A stretch of 64,000 nt of DNA from the NCBI GenBank assembly GCA_903885665.1, contig CAISJL010000013.1, positions 1 through 64,000 of the forward strand. The letters are read 5' to 3'. The DNA is from an uncultured beta proteobacterium (GTDB lineage: Bacteria; Pseudomonadota; Gammaproteobacteria; Burkholderiales; SG8-41). How positions within the stretch are numbered: position 1 is the stretch's first letter; every line of letters starts with the position of its first letter. Below, piece after piece: positions 8,770 through 17,292 of the stretch. Made by a program: the position numbers and the translations under genes. The notes under the pieces were generated by a model, which ran no database searches, was not told where the DNA came from, and saw only the letters and a program-made list of their open reading frames with translations.

Positions 8770-9756
8770 CTATTGTGCTTTTATGTTTCCGGCATTGGCA
8801 ATTGTGGTGAATATCGCGATATCGCTTGCGATCAATTTGTCAAACGCTGCAGGCGTTGTTGGGCTTGGCTCCAAGCCAATCGGTGCCCATCGCTTACGCG
8901 CCTCAGGATCATTTAAAATTCGCGTCACTTCATGATTTAAACCCATCAAAATTGGCTTGGGGACCCGTTGCGCCGTAAGCAATCCAAACCACAATATTGA
9001 CTCGAATTTAGGTACGCCGGCTTCCGCAATGGTCGGTACATCGGGTAGCAATGGGTCCCGCTTGATAGATGAAACACCTAAACCTAATAACTTACCCTCA
9101 CGCACAAATACTACAGCATTCGCAATCGGTGACATAAAAAAATTTACTCGTCCAGTCAAAGACTCGGTTAACGCCTCTGGAATTCCCTTGAATGGAATAT
9201 GCACTGCATCAATCTTTGCCATACTCTTAAATAACTCACCAGCAAAATGACTACCGCTACCTACCCCGGCTGATGAGAAATTAAATTGTCCAGATTTTTG
9301 TTGTGCGGCTTGCATTAGATCTTTTAAATTTTTATAGCCGGATGTTGGCGATGTCACCAATACATATTTAGATACCGCTGTTTGCGAAATTCCTGCAAAG
9401 TCACGCAATGCATTAAAAGGCAATTGTGAATAAATTGCAGGTGCAACAGCATGTGCAGAGGATACAGCTAGCAATGTATAGCCATCCGGATTTGCATTAG
9501 CTGTAATATTAGCAGCTATCGTGCCCCCTGCACCGGGACGATTATCAACAATCACTTGTTGCTTATATTCCTCTGATAACCGTTGTGATATATAGCGTGC
9601 GGTAATATCTGGCCCTCCTCCCGGAGTAAACCCGACTAATATTCGTATGGGTTTTATAGGGTAATCAGCTGTGACTGCGCGACTTGCTGCAGTGTACAAA
9701 CCGCACCAAAAAAATAAACTCATTACAATTACATAACATACATTCCTTAAACCCAT
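8770..9756 (-). CDS. Bug/TctC-family periplasmic solute receptor
   Basis: Another Bug-family receptor: hydrophobic signal segment (VCYVIVMSLFFWCGLY), then YPIKPIRILV, DNRPGAGG, NPDGYTLL and HIPFKG, with a usual length of about 328 residues. Start codons GTG at 9759 and ATG at 9756 are both served by a GGAG site; ATG is preferred. It is upstream of the PcaD-like gene on the same strand and divergent from the second SDR gene across a 240-base AT-rich spacer. This repeats the Bug-SDR layout at 4.1-6.1 kb. The ligand is unknown; family members bind di- and tricarboxylates, aromatic acids and amino acids. Confidence 0.9.
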   Translation of the reverse strand: MGLRNVCYVIVMSLFFWCGLYTAASRAVTADYPIKPIRILVGFTPGGGPDITARYISQRLSEEYKQQVIVDNRPGAGGTIAANITANANPDGYTLLAVSSAHAVAPAIYSQLPFNALRDFAGISQTAVSKYVLVTSPTSGYKNLKDLMQAAQQKSGQFNFSSAGVGSGSHFAGELFKSMAKIDAVHIPFKGIPEALTESLTGRVNFFMSPIANAVVFVREGKLLGLGVSSIKRDPLLPDVPTIAEAGVPKFESILWFGLLTAQRVPKPILMGLNHEVTRILNDPEARKRWAPIGLEPSPTTPAAFDKLIASDIAIFTTIANAGNIKAQ

Positions 9757-10000
9757 CACATCACTCCAATAACTGTTATAAAAAAATGCTTTTTTAAAAA
9801 GTCTCGTTTATATCAACTCATTGCTTACAGACTGAATGCATCCAGATTGTTTTTAGCGAATTATTTTTAAGTTTTTCATAATATAGTATGCACTATAACA
9901 GTCCAAAATCATTGATGTCACGATATGGACGGCTCCAGATCAAACATTGCCGGTAATTTTCAATAATTTAGGTATGATCATACTTTTTGAAAGTCTAAAC

Positions 10001-10780
10001 ATGTCAACTTACCACACTCCTGTATCCATTAATCCTAAACCTCTTATTGGTGAAGTTGCACTCATTACTGGTGCAGCAAAAAATATTGGTCGGTCTATCG
10101 CACTAGAGCTTGCAGCAGCAGGTGCTACTGTTGCTATCAATACTCGTAGCTCATTGTCTGAAGCGAATGCCGTTGCTACAGAGGTTCATGCAATGGGTGG
10201 TAATGCCGCCGTTTTTGTAGCAGATATTGCAGACCCAGAAGCAGTCAAGCAAATGTGCGCTGCAGTTGTTAGCACACTGGGAACAATTACAACCCTTGTA
10301 TTGAATGCTTCTGTTCGCCAAGAAATTCCATTCACTGAAATGACTTTTAGTCAGTGGCGAGAAGTCATGTCTATCTCACTCGATGGCTCATTTCATTGCA
10401 TTAAAAATGTTATGCCTGGAATGCTTGCAAGAGGCTGCGGCAATATCATTACCTTAGCAGGGGACACTGCATTGACAGGTGCGATTGGCAAGGTGCACAG
10501 TTCATCTGCAAAAAGTGGCTTAGCGGGAATGACTCGGGCTTTAGCACGCGAGCTCGGACCCCAAGGGATTCGTGTCAACTGCGTCTCACCGGGTAGCTTT
10601 AATACCACACGACCATCATCTCGACCCGCACGCCAACCTGCTGCCGGTCGAATTCCTCTAGGTCGATGGGGTGATTCGGCAGAGTGCGCTGCCACCGTTC
10701 GTTTTTTATGTAGCCCTGAATCAGGCTTTATTACTGGCCAAACTATTCACATTAATGGCGGCCAATGGACTTTTGCATAA
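10001..10780 (+). CDS. SDR-family protein lacking the catalytic Ser and Tyr (paralogue)
   Basis: This is a close relative of the SDR at 5.3 kb, with cofactor loop TGAAKNIG at residues 23-30 and similar sequence almost throughout, including LDGSFHC and NCVSPG. Again the Ser position is Gly (154) and the Tyr position is Ser (167), while Lys171 and a neighbouring His166 are kept. The start at 10001 is chosen because it puts the Rossmann strand at the expected place; its ribosome binding site is weak (GAAAG). The gene begins a rightward run with a CMD-family gene and an MFS gene, suggesting a role in catabolism of the solute bound by the divergent Bug receptor. Confidence 0.82.
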   Translation: MSTYHTPVSINPKPLIGEVALITGAAKNIGRSIALELAAAGATVAINTRSSLSEANAVATEVHAMGGNAAVFVADIADPEAVKQMCAAVVSTLGTITTLVLNASVRQEIPFTEMTFSQWREVMSISLDGSFHCIKNVMPGMLARGCGNIITLAGDTALTGAIGKVHSSSAKSGLAGMTRALARELGPQGIRVNCVSPGSFNTTRPSSRPARQPAAGRIPLGRWGDSAECAATVRFLCSPESGFITGQTIHINGGQWTFA

Positions 10781-10883
10781 ACTACATTTCAGAAGTTGGC
10801 TTGATTTAACGTCCTGATTTAGCATCTTAATTCACCTCTTTAATTAAACACAATCGATCCATTTATTTTTAAAAGGAGTTTAC

Positions 10884-11456
10884 ATGTCCACTCTTACCCC
10901 ACGCCTTCCCAAAATTCCACCAGAGCAAATGACCGAAGAGCAAAAAAAAGTAGCAGCAGAAATTGTGGCAGGTCCTCGTGGTGAGTTACGCGGCCCCTAC
11001 ATTCCGCTTATTCGTAGTCCAGGGCTTGCCAGTCCACTTCAGCAAGTGGGCGAATATCTTCGCTTCGGCTCTCCCCTTGATCGACGTATTGCAGAGATGG
11101 CCACATTATTAGCTGCACGTCATTGGACACAACATTATGAATGGATTGCGCATCACAAACATGCCATGACTGCCGGATTAAGCCCGGAAATTGCCCAAGC
11201 TATTGCCGAGGGTCGGCGTCCCACGAATATGGCTGCTGATGAAGATGCCGTATATGATCTTGTCATGGAATCGTTAAATAATAAAAGTGTTTGCGATACC
11301 ACCTACAATCGTGCGCTAGTATTATTTGGCGAGCAAGGCATTATTGATTTATTGGGTATCTCAGGATACTACGCACTGCTCGCGATGATTCTTAATGTTG
11401 CGCGCACTCCGTTACCTGTTGGTCGCGATCCAATGATGCCTTGGTTTCCCCACTAA
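10884..11456 (+). CDS. Carboxymuconolactone decarboxylase (CMD)-family protein
   Basis: The 190-residue protein has the all-helical CMD fold signature: an RRIAEMATLLAARHW-like helix followed by HYEWIAHHKHAMTAG. It lacks the CxxC redox pair of AhpD peroxidases, so it belongs to the non-redox branch that includes PcaC-like decarboxylases and many uncharacterised proteins near catabolic SDRs. An AAAAGGAG ribosome binding site precedes the ATG by the right distance. It follows the second atypical SDR by about 100 bases and precedes an MFS carrier, so the three probably form one transcript. Exact reaction unknown. Confidence 0.8.
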   Translation: MSTLTPRLPKIPPEQMTEEQKKVAAEIVAGPRGELRGPYIPLIRSPGLASPLQQVGEYLRFGSPLDRRIAEMATLLAARHWTQHYEWIAHHKHAMTAGLSPEIAQAIAEGRRPTNMAADEDAVYDLVMESLNNKSVCDTTYNRALVLFGEQGIIDLLGISGYYALLAMILNVARTPLPVGRDPMMPWFPH

Positions 11457-11519
11457 TATTGCTAAAAAATTAATCTGTTCTTACTACTTACACTTCTTGC
11501 CGGACACAGCTTCGCCTCC

Positions 11520-12656
11520 ATGGCGGTGCTGGTCTTGGCGGCGGTCGCCCCAGCCGTTGCCCTAGATTATGGTATTAATAGTTCGCTCATTGGTTACCAA
11601 ATCAGTTTGATTAGTTTTGGGATGATGTTAACCCTCACATTATTAGGTAATACGAGCAAACGATATGGAGCGGCACGCACTAATCAAATTGGGCACGCTT
11701 TCATCGCAAGCGGTATTTTAATACTACTCATACCTTGGCTACCATTTCTGATCGTGGGATCACTGATTATTGGTTTAGGCTACGGCATGATCACCCCTTC
11801 CGCCTCTCATTTACTGATGCGTTATACCTTGCCACATCGTCGTAGCACAGTATTTTCTATCCATCAAATCGGAATCCCTGCAGGTGGCATACTTGCATCC
11901 TCGATCGCACCTGCGATCACTGTGTATGCAAGTTGGCACTGGGCAGTACTTTTTAGTGCAAGTCTGTTAGTTTGTGTTGTATTACTCATGCAAGTACGGC
12001 GCCATCATTGGGACGATGATCGCGATCAAAGTGCGGCTATCATCACCCCCAATCCATTTGCAGGTACTCAAGCAATTTGGGCTCATCCCAAGCTAAGACT
12101 TGCCACACTGGCCGGCAGTTGCTTTTCGTGGGTACAATTCTGCACAGCGACATTCACGGTTGTTGCTTGTGTATCTGTATTGCAGATGGACTTGTTAATT
12201 GCAGGCACTGTATTGTCTGTAGTACAACTCTCAAGCGCAGCTGGTCGAGTATTAATGGGGTGGATTGTCGATCGTATTAATAACACAATCATCGTCCTGG
12301 GTTTCAATGCAGCCATCTTAATCATTGCTACTATCGCAACCCTTTTTTTAACCCCAGAATTGCCATTATTTGCAATCTATATTTTATTTGCGGTTCTTGG
12401 TGCAACCTCTGGTAGCTGGCCAGGAGTGCTGTTATCCGAAGTGGGACGACTAGCCCCCTCGGGAAATGTTAGCTTAGCCATCAGCGGTTCTCTAGTCATT
12501 ACGAACGTAGGTAAATTTTTAGGACCTATTATTTTCGTCAATATGTATGCTTATTCACAACAATATACCCTAACATTTGCAGCTCTTACTGTACCAGCAG
12601 TAATTGCTTTATATAGTTTATATGCGGCTCAGCAACAATCAGAACAGACCACATAA
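11520..12656 (+). CDS. MFS transporter, N-terminus uncertain
   Basis: This is a major facilitator superfamily carrier with about 11-12 membrane helices and an RRST loop between halves of the first domain. The annotated ATG has no ribosome binding site and cuts the first helix short: in the same frame upstream the codons read LFLLLTLLAGHSFAS, which is good transmembrane sequence, but no ATG, GTG or TTG exists before the in-frame TAA at 11463. A CTG at 11475 or an ATT could be the start, or a 5' lesion has removed it. It lies 63 bases after the CMD gene. The family is clear; intactness is less so. Confidence 0.75.
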   Translation: MAVLVLAAVAPAVALDYGINSSLIGYQISLISFGMMLTLTLLGNTSKRYGAARTNQIGHAFIASGILILLIPWLPFLIVGSLIIGLGYGMITPSASHLLMRYTLPHRRSTVFSIHQIGIPAGGILASSIAPAITVYASWHWAVLFSASLLVCVVLLMQVRRHHWDDDRDQSAAIITPNPFAGTQAIWAHPKLRLATLAGSCFSWVQFCTATFTVVACVSVLQMDLLIAGTVLSVVQLSSAAGRVLMGWIVDRINNTIIVLGFNAAILIIATIATLFLTPELPLFAIYILFAVLGATSGSWPGVLLSEVGRLAPSGNVSLAISGSLVITNVGKFLGPIIFVNMYAYSQQYTLTFAALTVPAVIALYSLYAAQQQSEQTT

Positions 12657-12737
12657 AATTAACTCACATAATGCGCATATTCATTTTTAACAGTGCACAT
12701 TTTTATTTTTCTGTAAATTTATCGAGCTCGCATCTAT

Positions 12738-13514
12738 ATGAACACGATACTAAAGGTATTTTTCATAATCAGCATTTTAATAACATTTACTGCACGTTCT
12801 CAAACACCCAGCCCGCAAATGCAATACAACGATGCATGCGCCCACTGCCATACACCTGGACTTGGTGGCGCACCTCGCTTAGGTTCAGCTAAAGACTGGA
12901 GTGCACGCATCCGTCCTGGCCTTAATTTACTGTATCAATCAGCACTATATGGTGTACCCAATACAACCATGTCCGCCAAAGGTGGATACAAAGAATTAAG
13001 TGATATTAATGTACGTGCAATCGTCGATTTCATTCTGAGCGCAAGTCAAATAACACCTTTGCAACTTGCTGCCGCAGTTCGCTATGATACGCTAGGTATT
13101 AAAGACCGTGAATTCATTTATTTAGATGCTAATTTTGACGGCGTGTTAAATAAGCAAGAACTTGGTCGCGATTCGATGTTGACTGATAAGCTATCACGCT
13201 TTGACCAAAATTTTGATGGTGTAATTAGCTTTAAAGAATACCAGACTCTAACTATTGAGCTTGAGGGGGATCGGACAAATGCTAATGTTACTGATTTAAC
13301 AATCAGCAACGAGATTCACTTGATATTGCAATCTATGCCCCTACTAAAAGGGCAGGCCATAAAAATTGATGTGCAAGCTGGGCGCGTGATAATCACTGGC
13401 ATGGTCAATACAGCACAGGATATTCTTAGCGTGCAACGTGCCCTGCGTTGGGTCTCTGGCATTAAACAAATAGACAATCGTTTAGTATCTGGGGCGCTAT
13501 TAGCTTGGGACTAA
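12738..13514 (+). CDS. Exported cytochrome c - EF-hand pair - BON domain protein
   Basis: After a signal peptide (residues 1 to about 22) comes a c5-like cytochrome c domain with heme site CAHCH at 34-38 and a probable axial Met78 in MSAKGGY. Two perfect EF-hand loops follow, DANFDGVLNKQE at 130-141 and DQNFDGVISFKE at 156-167, which should bind a pair of calcium ions. Residues 185-252 look like a BON domain (QRALRWVSGIKQIDNRLV), a module linked to membrane or ligand binding. The start at 12738 is placed directly before the signal peptide. It follows the MFS gene by about 80 bases. Each module is recognisable; I do not know a named family with this order. Confidence 0.8.
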   Translation: MNTILKVFFIISILITFTARSQTPSPQMQYNDACAHCHTPGLGGAPRLGSAKDWSARIRPGLNLLYQSALYGVPNTTMSAKGGYKELSDINVRAIVDFILSASQITPLQLAAAVRYDTLGIKDREFIYLDANFDGVLNKQELGRDSMLTDKLSRFDQNFDGVISFKEYQTLTIELEGDRTNANVTDLTISNEIHLILQSMPLLKGQAIKIDVQAGRVIITGMVNTAQDILSVQRALRWVSGIKQIDNRLVSGALLAWD

Positions 13515-13655
13515 TAGCGCCATTTGATTCAAACTAATCAGTAAGCTTAACGCAGTTGCTACCATTTTATTGCGAGCAGTAATTACTCATTTTTACACTA
13601 CTCAAAATATCATAGTCGTTATTCCACCTTGCAGCTAAATGGTTATTGGTACTAA

Positions 13656-14654
13656 TTATTGATTAGCAACAATACCTGCAGCCTTAACCGTTTTTGCCCA
13701 TTTTACTAGCTCAGTCCGGATATACGCTCCAGCTTCAGCGGGTGAGTTTCCAATGGGCACCGATCCTAATCGTGCAAATCGCTCACGCACTTCAGGTAAT
13801 CCAATAATTCGAACGGATTCTTTATTCAGTTTTTCAATGATTGGCGTTGGAATCTTAGCCGGTCCAATCAAGACGCCCCAAGAGGTCGATTCATAGCCAG
13901 GCACTGTGTCTGCTATTGCCGGCACATCGGGCAACTCTGTTGAACGCTCTTTTGAAGTCACCCCCAAAGGTCGCAAACGCCCACCTTTAATATGCGGTAG
14001 TGTTGCAATAACCGTATCAAACATGACATCCACTCTGCCACCCATCAAATCTGGATGTGCTGCAGTGCTACCTTTATAGGGCACATGCAAAAGTTTTACC
14101 CCGGTCATCAGCTTAAATAATTCTGCGCTCATATGCGGTGAGCTCCCCGTACCACTGGAAGCAAAACTTAATTTATCAGGGCGCGCCTTAGCCATCTCAA
14201 TCACATCTTTGACGGTTTTACCAGAAAACTGATTGTGGGTGACTAATATCAAAGGATTAGCTGCAGTAATTGTAATCATTGAAAAATCACGGCTCGAATC
14301 ATAGGGTAATTTATGAACTGCAGCATTCACTGCAAAGCTCAACGAACCCAAACCCAGCGTATATCCATCAGGGGCCGACTTTGCAACTAAGTCCGTACCA
14401 ATAATGCCTGTAGCTCCAGTGCGATTATCAACGACTGCATTAACACCCCAAGTTTGAGAAAATTTTTCCGCGAGCATACGAGCAGTGACATCTGAAGCAC
14501 CGCCAGGTGGGAATGGCACAATAATTCGGATTGGGCGATCGGGATACGCTGCCATGGCCATGGTATTCATTAAAAAAGACGCTACGATACCTAAGTAACT
14601 TAATATCTGATTGGCGGCATTTGTGGTGCCCATGGTTTTGGTGTAAATCTTCAT
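13656..14654 (-). CDS. Bug/TctC-family periplasmic solute receptor
   Basis: Bug receptor with YPDRPIRIIVPFPPGGASD, DNRTGATG, PDGYTLGLG and HVPYKG. The track start adds 20 residues; I use the ATG at 14654, which has AGAGGG four bases upstream and begins the signal-peptide region (hydrophobic core ILSYLGIVASFLMNTMAMA). The protein is then 332 residues. It is convergent with the cytochrome/EF-hand gene and stands alone, with no permease partner nearby. The ligand is unknown. Confidence 0.9.
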   Translation of the reverse strand: MKIYTKTMGTTNAANQILSYLGIVASFLMNTMAMAAYPDRPIRIIVPFPPGGASDVTARMLAEKFSQTWGVNAVVDNRTGATGIIGTDLVAKSAPDGYTLGLGSLSFAVNAAVHKLPYDSSRDFSMITITAANPLILVTHNQFSGKTVKDVIEMAKARPDKLSFASSGTGSSPHMSAELFKLMTGVKLLHVPYKGSTAAHPDLMGGRVDVMFDTVIATLPHIKGGRLRPLGVTSKERSTELPDVPAIADTVPGYESTSWGVLIGPAKIPTPIIEKLNKESVRIIGLPEVRERFARLGSVPIGNSPAEAGAYIRTELVKWAKTVKAAGIVANQ

Positions 14655-15000
14655 ATTACCCTCTAGTTTAATTATTAATCGGTATAGTCTAGCAATTATA
14701 ACGTTGTGGCACATGAATCCATATTCTCACCGACGTGCACAAGCAAAAAAACGTGCATTTAGCGCTGCACCTAATGCAGACTAAAGGCAAGGTCGATCCG
14801 TCCGTATTTTGAACTAATTGCCTGCCCTATATTACCTACGGACCTTAATTTCATATACTATCGAGGATCAATAAACTGCATCATACAAAATAATTGCTAG
14901 CCTTATTATTTGTTAATATGACTCATCTTTTAATCATATTTAAATCATTTTTTAACTTACTTGCCTTTGCATTAATACCATCTATTTTGGAGATCATGTG
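14655..15000. other. Intergenic region, divergent promoters likely
   Basis: AT-rich spacer between a leftward Bug gene and a rightward hydrolase gene. Seven-base inverted arms (GTCCGTA near 14800 and TACGGAC near 14837) are present with a 30-base loop. A 23-codon ORF at 14713-14784 has no ribosome binding site and I do not regard it as a gene. No RNA gene was recognised. Confidence 0.4.
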
Positions 15001-16347
15001 ATGAAACTATCAGCCGCAGCACAAGCTCAGCAAGAACTCAAACTCAGCAAACGTAAAGCTGCATTACTTGAAAAATTACCAAAGCGTGCAGATGAGGACC
15101 CTTTTGTTGTTGGTATCGGTGGCTTTTATCGGCGATGGTTTAATTTAATCGATGACATTCAATTATTAATTGATACTGTTAAAAACATTAAAAGCACAGA
15201 AGATGAAGATTGGGTCCCTGTATGGAGCGCAGTCGCAGAAAAGTATGAGGCAACTGGCGATACATTACTAAAAAAACGGGATCGTATCGGTGCTCGAAAA
15301 GCTTATATTCAAGCTAAAACATTTTTTAGTTTGGCACGCTTTCCATCTCCATATTGGTCTGGCTCGTCTATCTGTCCACCAACAATGAGTGAAATTAAAA
15401 CCGCATCCTATAATAATTATTTACGTTGTTTTGATAAATCTGCCGCACTACTCGATGGTCATATTGAAACAATTACCGTTAAGAAAAAAGGCATGGTCGC
15501 TACGGGTTATCTTCGACTCCCCAAGGGAGCATCAGCCAAGAATAAAGTGCCTGCAGTTTTGGTTATGTGTGGTGCAGATATGTATAAAGAGGATAGAGAA
15601 AAATATGCTGAGGGTGCACTGAGCCAAGGTATGGCAGCCTTAGTAGTCGATGCACCAGGAACGGGACAAACCACATTCCCACATGCGCCTGAGTCAGTGA
15701 TTGCCTGGAAAGCCGCAATCGATCTACTTTCAGCTCGCCCCGAAATCGACGGTAATCAAATTGGGGCTTTTGGTGTGAGTCGTGGTGGATTATGGGTCAT
15801 TCGCTTAGCTGCACATGACCCTCGTATCAAAGGCCTAATTGCTTGCGCCCCTGGTGGCGTTGGATATTGGGGAACGGATGAGCAACGTAAACAATGGCGT
15901 GACGCAGCCTTAGAGCGTTCACGCACCAACTGGTTTGGCCCCAAAGGTAGCCGTCCACCGCTTAAACCAGTGACAGAGCAGTCACAACGAGAAGAATTCT
16001 TAAAGTGGTCACTCAAAGACCAGGGCTTGCTCGATAAATTACAAATGCCGATGTTTCTAGTGAATGGGAAGATTGATCACCTCACCCCCATAGAGAATCT
16101 CTATATGTTACTAGAAAGTGGGCCTGCTGATAGCCGCGTTGCACGCGTATATCCTGACGACGGTCATATTGCAGCTAAAAATGAGCGTGAGTGGGGACCT
16201 GCATCTTGGGCATGGTTACGCGGTGTATTGACCCAAGGTAAGAACAGCAAATCTACCAAATCAAGTATTAGCACGAAAAAAACGAGTAACGCAAAGCCAG
16301 CGATTAAGAAATCAGTATCAAAGAAAAAGTCAGCTACTCAGAAATAA
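15001..16347 (+). CDS. Alpha/beta hydrolase, FrsA/pseudooxynicotine-hydrolase-like, with Lys-rich tail
   Basis: This is a two-part protein: an N-terminal helical region (residues 1-150) and an alpha/beta hydrolase core with Ser260 in GVSRGG, Asp359 in NGKIDH and His389 in DDGHI as the likely triad. This layout is that of the FrsA/DUF1100 and 2,6-dihydroxypseudooxynicotine hydrolase group, which cleave C-C or ester bonds. Residues from about 411 on form a Lys/Ser/Thr-rich tail that is probably disordered. GTG at 14998 and ATG at 15001 are adjacent; GGAG is eight bases before the ATG, which I prefer. The 3' end overlaps the convergent Sir2 gene by 14 bases. Confidence 0.78.
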   Translation: MKLSAAAQAQQELKLSKRKAALLEKLPKRADEDPFVVGIGGFYRRWFNLIDDIQLLIDTVKNIKSTEDEDWVPVWSAVAEKYEATGDTLLKKRDRIGARKAYIQAKTFFSLARFPSPYWSGSSICPPTMSEIKTASYNNYLRCFDKSAALLDGHIETITVKKKGMVATGYLRLPKGASAKNKVPAVLVMCGADMYKEDREKYAEGALSQGMAALVVDAPGTGQTTFPHAPESVIAWKAAIDLLSARPEIDGNQIGAFGVSRGGLWVIRLAAHDPRIKGLIACAPGGVGYWGTDEQRKQWRDAALERSRTNWFGPKGSRPPLKPVTEQSQREEFLKWSLKDQGLLDKLQMPMFLVNGKIDHLTPIENLYMLLESGPADSRVARVYPDDGHIAAKNEREWGPASWAWLRGVLTQGKNSKSTKSSISTKKTSNAKPAIKKSVSKKKSATQK

Positions 16348-17119
16348 AACTAGATGGCAATCTTGCCGCTTTGCAAATTTGCGGCAAGATTGCGCTAATC
16401 GACTCACGCAATACTGCATTCGCAGCGTCGTCAAATGCAGTTAGTTCTGCGTTGAGCACGACTAATTTCGCTCCGCGCTCTATAGCTCTAGGCACTAATG
16501 CTGCAACTGGATACACCCGTAGGGTAGTGCCAACAGTCATTAATAAATCACACTGATCAATTGCGGCAGCTGCAGCGTTAACGATTTCTGGCACTAATGG
16601 TTGACCAAAAGAAATCGTGTCGCTCTTTAATAGCCCACCGCAGTGGACACACGCAGGATCTGGATCGCCTTGGCGTACCCGCTCCAATGTCTCTTGCATA
16701 GGGCCTCGCCATTGACAGGTTAAACACATTACTTTGTGCAGGCTACCATGCACTTCAATAACACGCTGCGGTGTTAAACCCGCTCGTTGATGTAATCCGT
16801 CTATATTCTGCGTAATCAGTGCTCGTAATCGGCCACTTTGCTCGAGTTCAGCTAGCGCTAAATGTCCAACATTTGGTTCTGCTGTCCATGCTGGATGCGC
16901 TAATCTAGACTGCCACGCTAAGCAACGCACTTCAGGATCTGAGATGTAATACCGAATATCCGACATTTGCTCAGCTTTCGGATTTAAAGTCCAAATCCCT
17001 TTAGGGCCTCGAAAGTCTGGAATGCCAGAATCAGTAGAAATCCCAGCACCTGTTAACACTACAATATTCTGAGATTGTGCAATCCATTCCTGTATCACTG
17101 ATAATGTATATTGAGGCAT
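16334..17119 (-). CDS. Sir2-family NAD-dependent protein deacylase
   Basis: This sirtuin removes acyl groups from protein lysines using NAD in the cytoplasm. The motifs are GAGIS at 24-28, PDFRGP, the TQNIDGLH loop near 103-110, catalytic His124 in EVHGS and a zinc site with CLTC (132-135) and CVHC (157-160). At 261 residues it is somewhat longer than the shortest bacterial CobB proteins. AAGGA six bases before the ATG supports the start. Its last codons overlap the end of the convergent hydrolase gene and carry a strong inverted repeat. Confidence 0.9.
   Translation of the reverse strand: MPQYTLSVIQEWIAQSQNIVVLTGAGISTDSGIPDFRGPKGIWTLNPKAEQMSDIRYYISDPEVRCLAWQSRLAHPAWTAEPNVGHLALAELEQSGRLRALITQNIDGLHQRAGLTPQRVIEVHGSLHKVMCLTCQWRGPMQETLERVRQGDPDPACVHCGGLLKSDTISFGQPLVPEIVNAAAAAIDQCDLLMTVGTTLRVYPVAALVPRAIERGAKLVVLNAELTAFDDAANAVLRESISAILPQICKAARLPSSFISE
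16357..16393. repeat. Perfect 13-bp inverted repeat at convergent gene ends
   Basis: The arms GCAATCTTGCCGC and GCGGCAAGATTGC are exact reverse complements with an 11-base AT-rich loop. It lies ten bases after the hydrolase stop and inside the last codons of the Sir2 gene. There is no T-run on either side, so it is not a textbook intrinsic terminator, but it could end or protect both convergent transcripts. Confidence 0.75.
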
Positions 17120-17292
17120 TTTTTGATCCTTAGATGCTAAACCTCTACCAAAATTAAATGATATTTAGTTTTCCACAATACAGACCCCGTCATATAATCG
17201 TCGAATATTTTTAGACTTAATACTTAAATATCTAAAACTAATACATCGGTAATCTGTGATCGAAGGGACTCGGGGTTATACTCTTACCCATC

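Noticed and set aside
10884-11456. Calling this gene pcaC or ahpD
   Set aside because: No CxxC pair for AhpD, and no supporting protocatechuate genes for PcaC; only the CMD family is supported.
14713-14784. Possible 23-residue basic peptide ORF
   Set aside because: No ribosome binding site and no conservation evidence; the Arg/Lys/Ala content is interesting but not enough.
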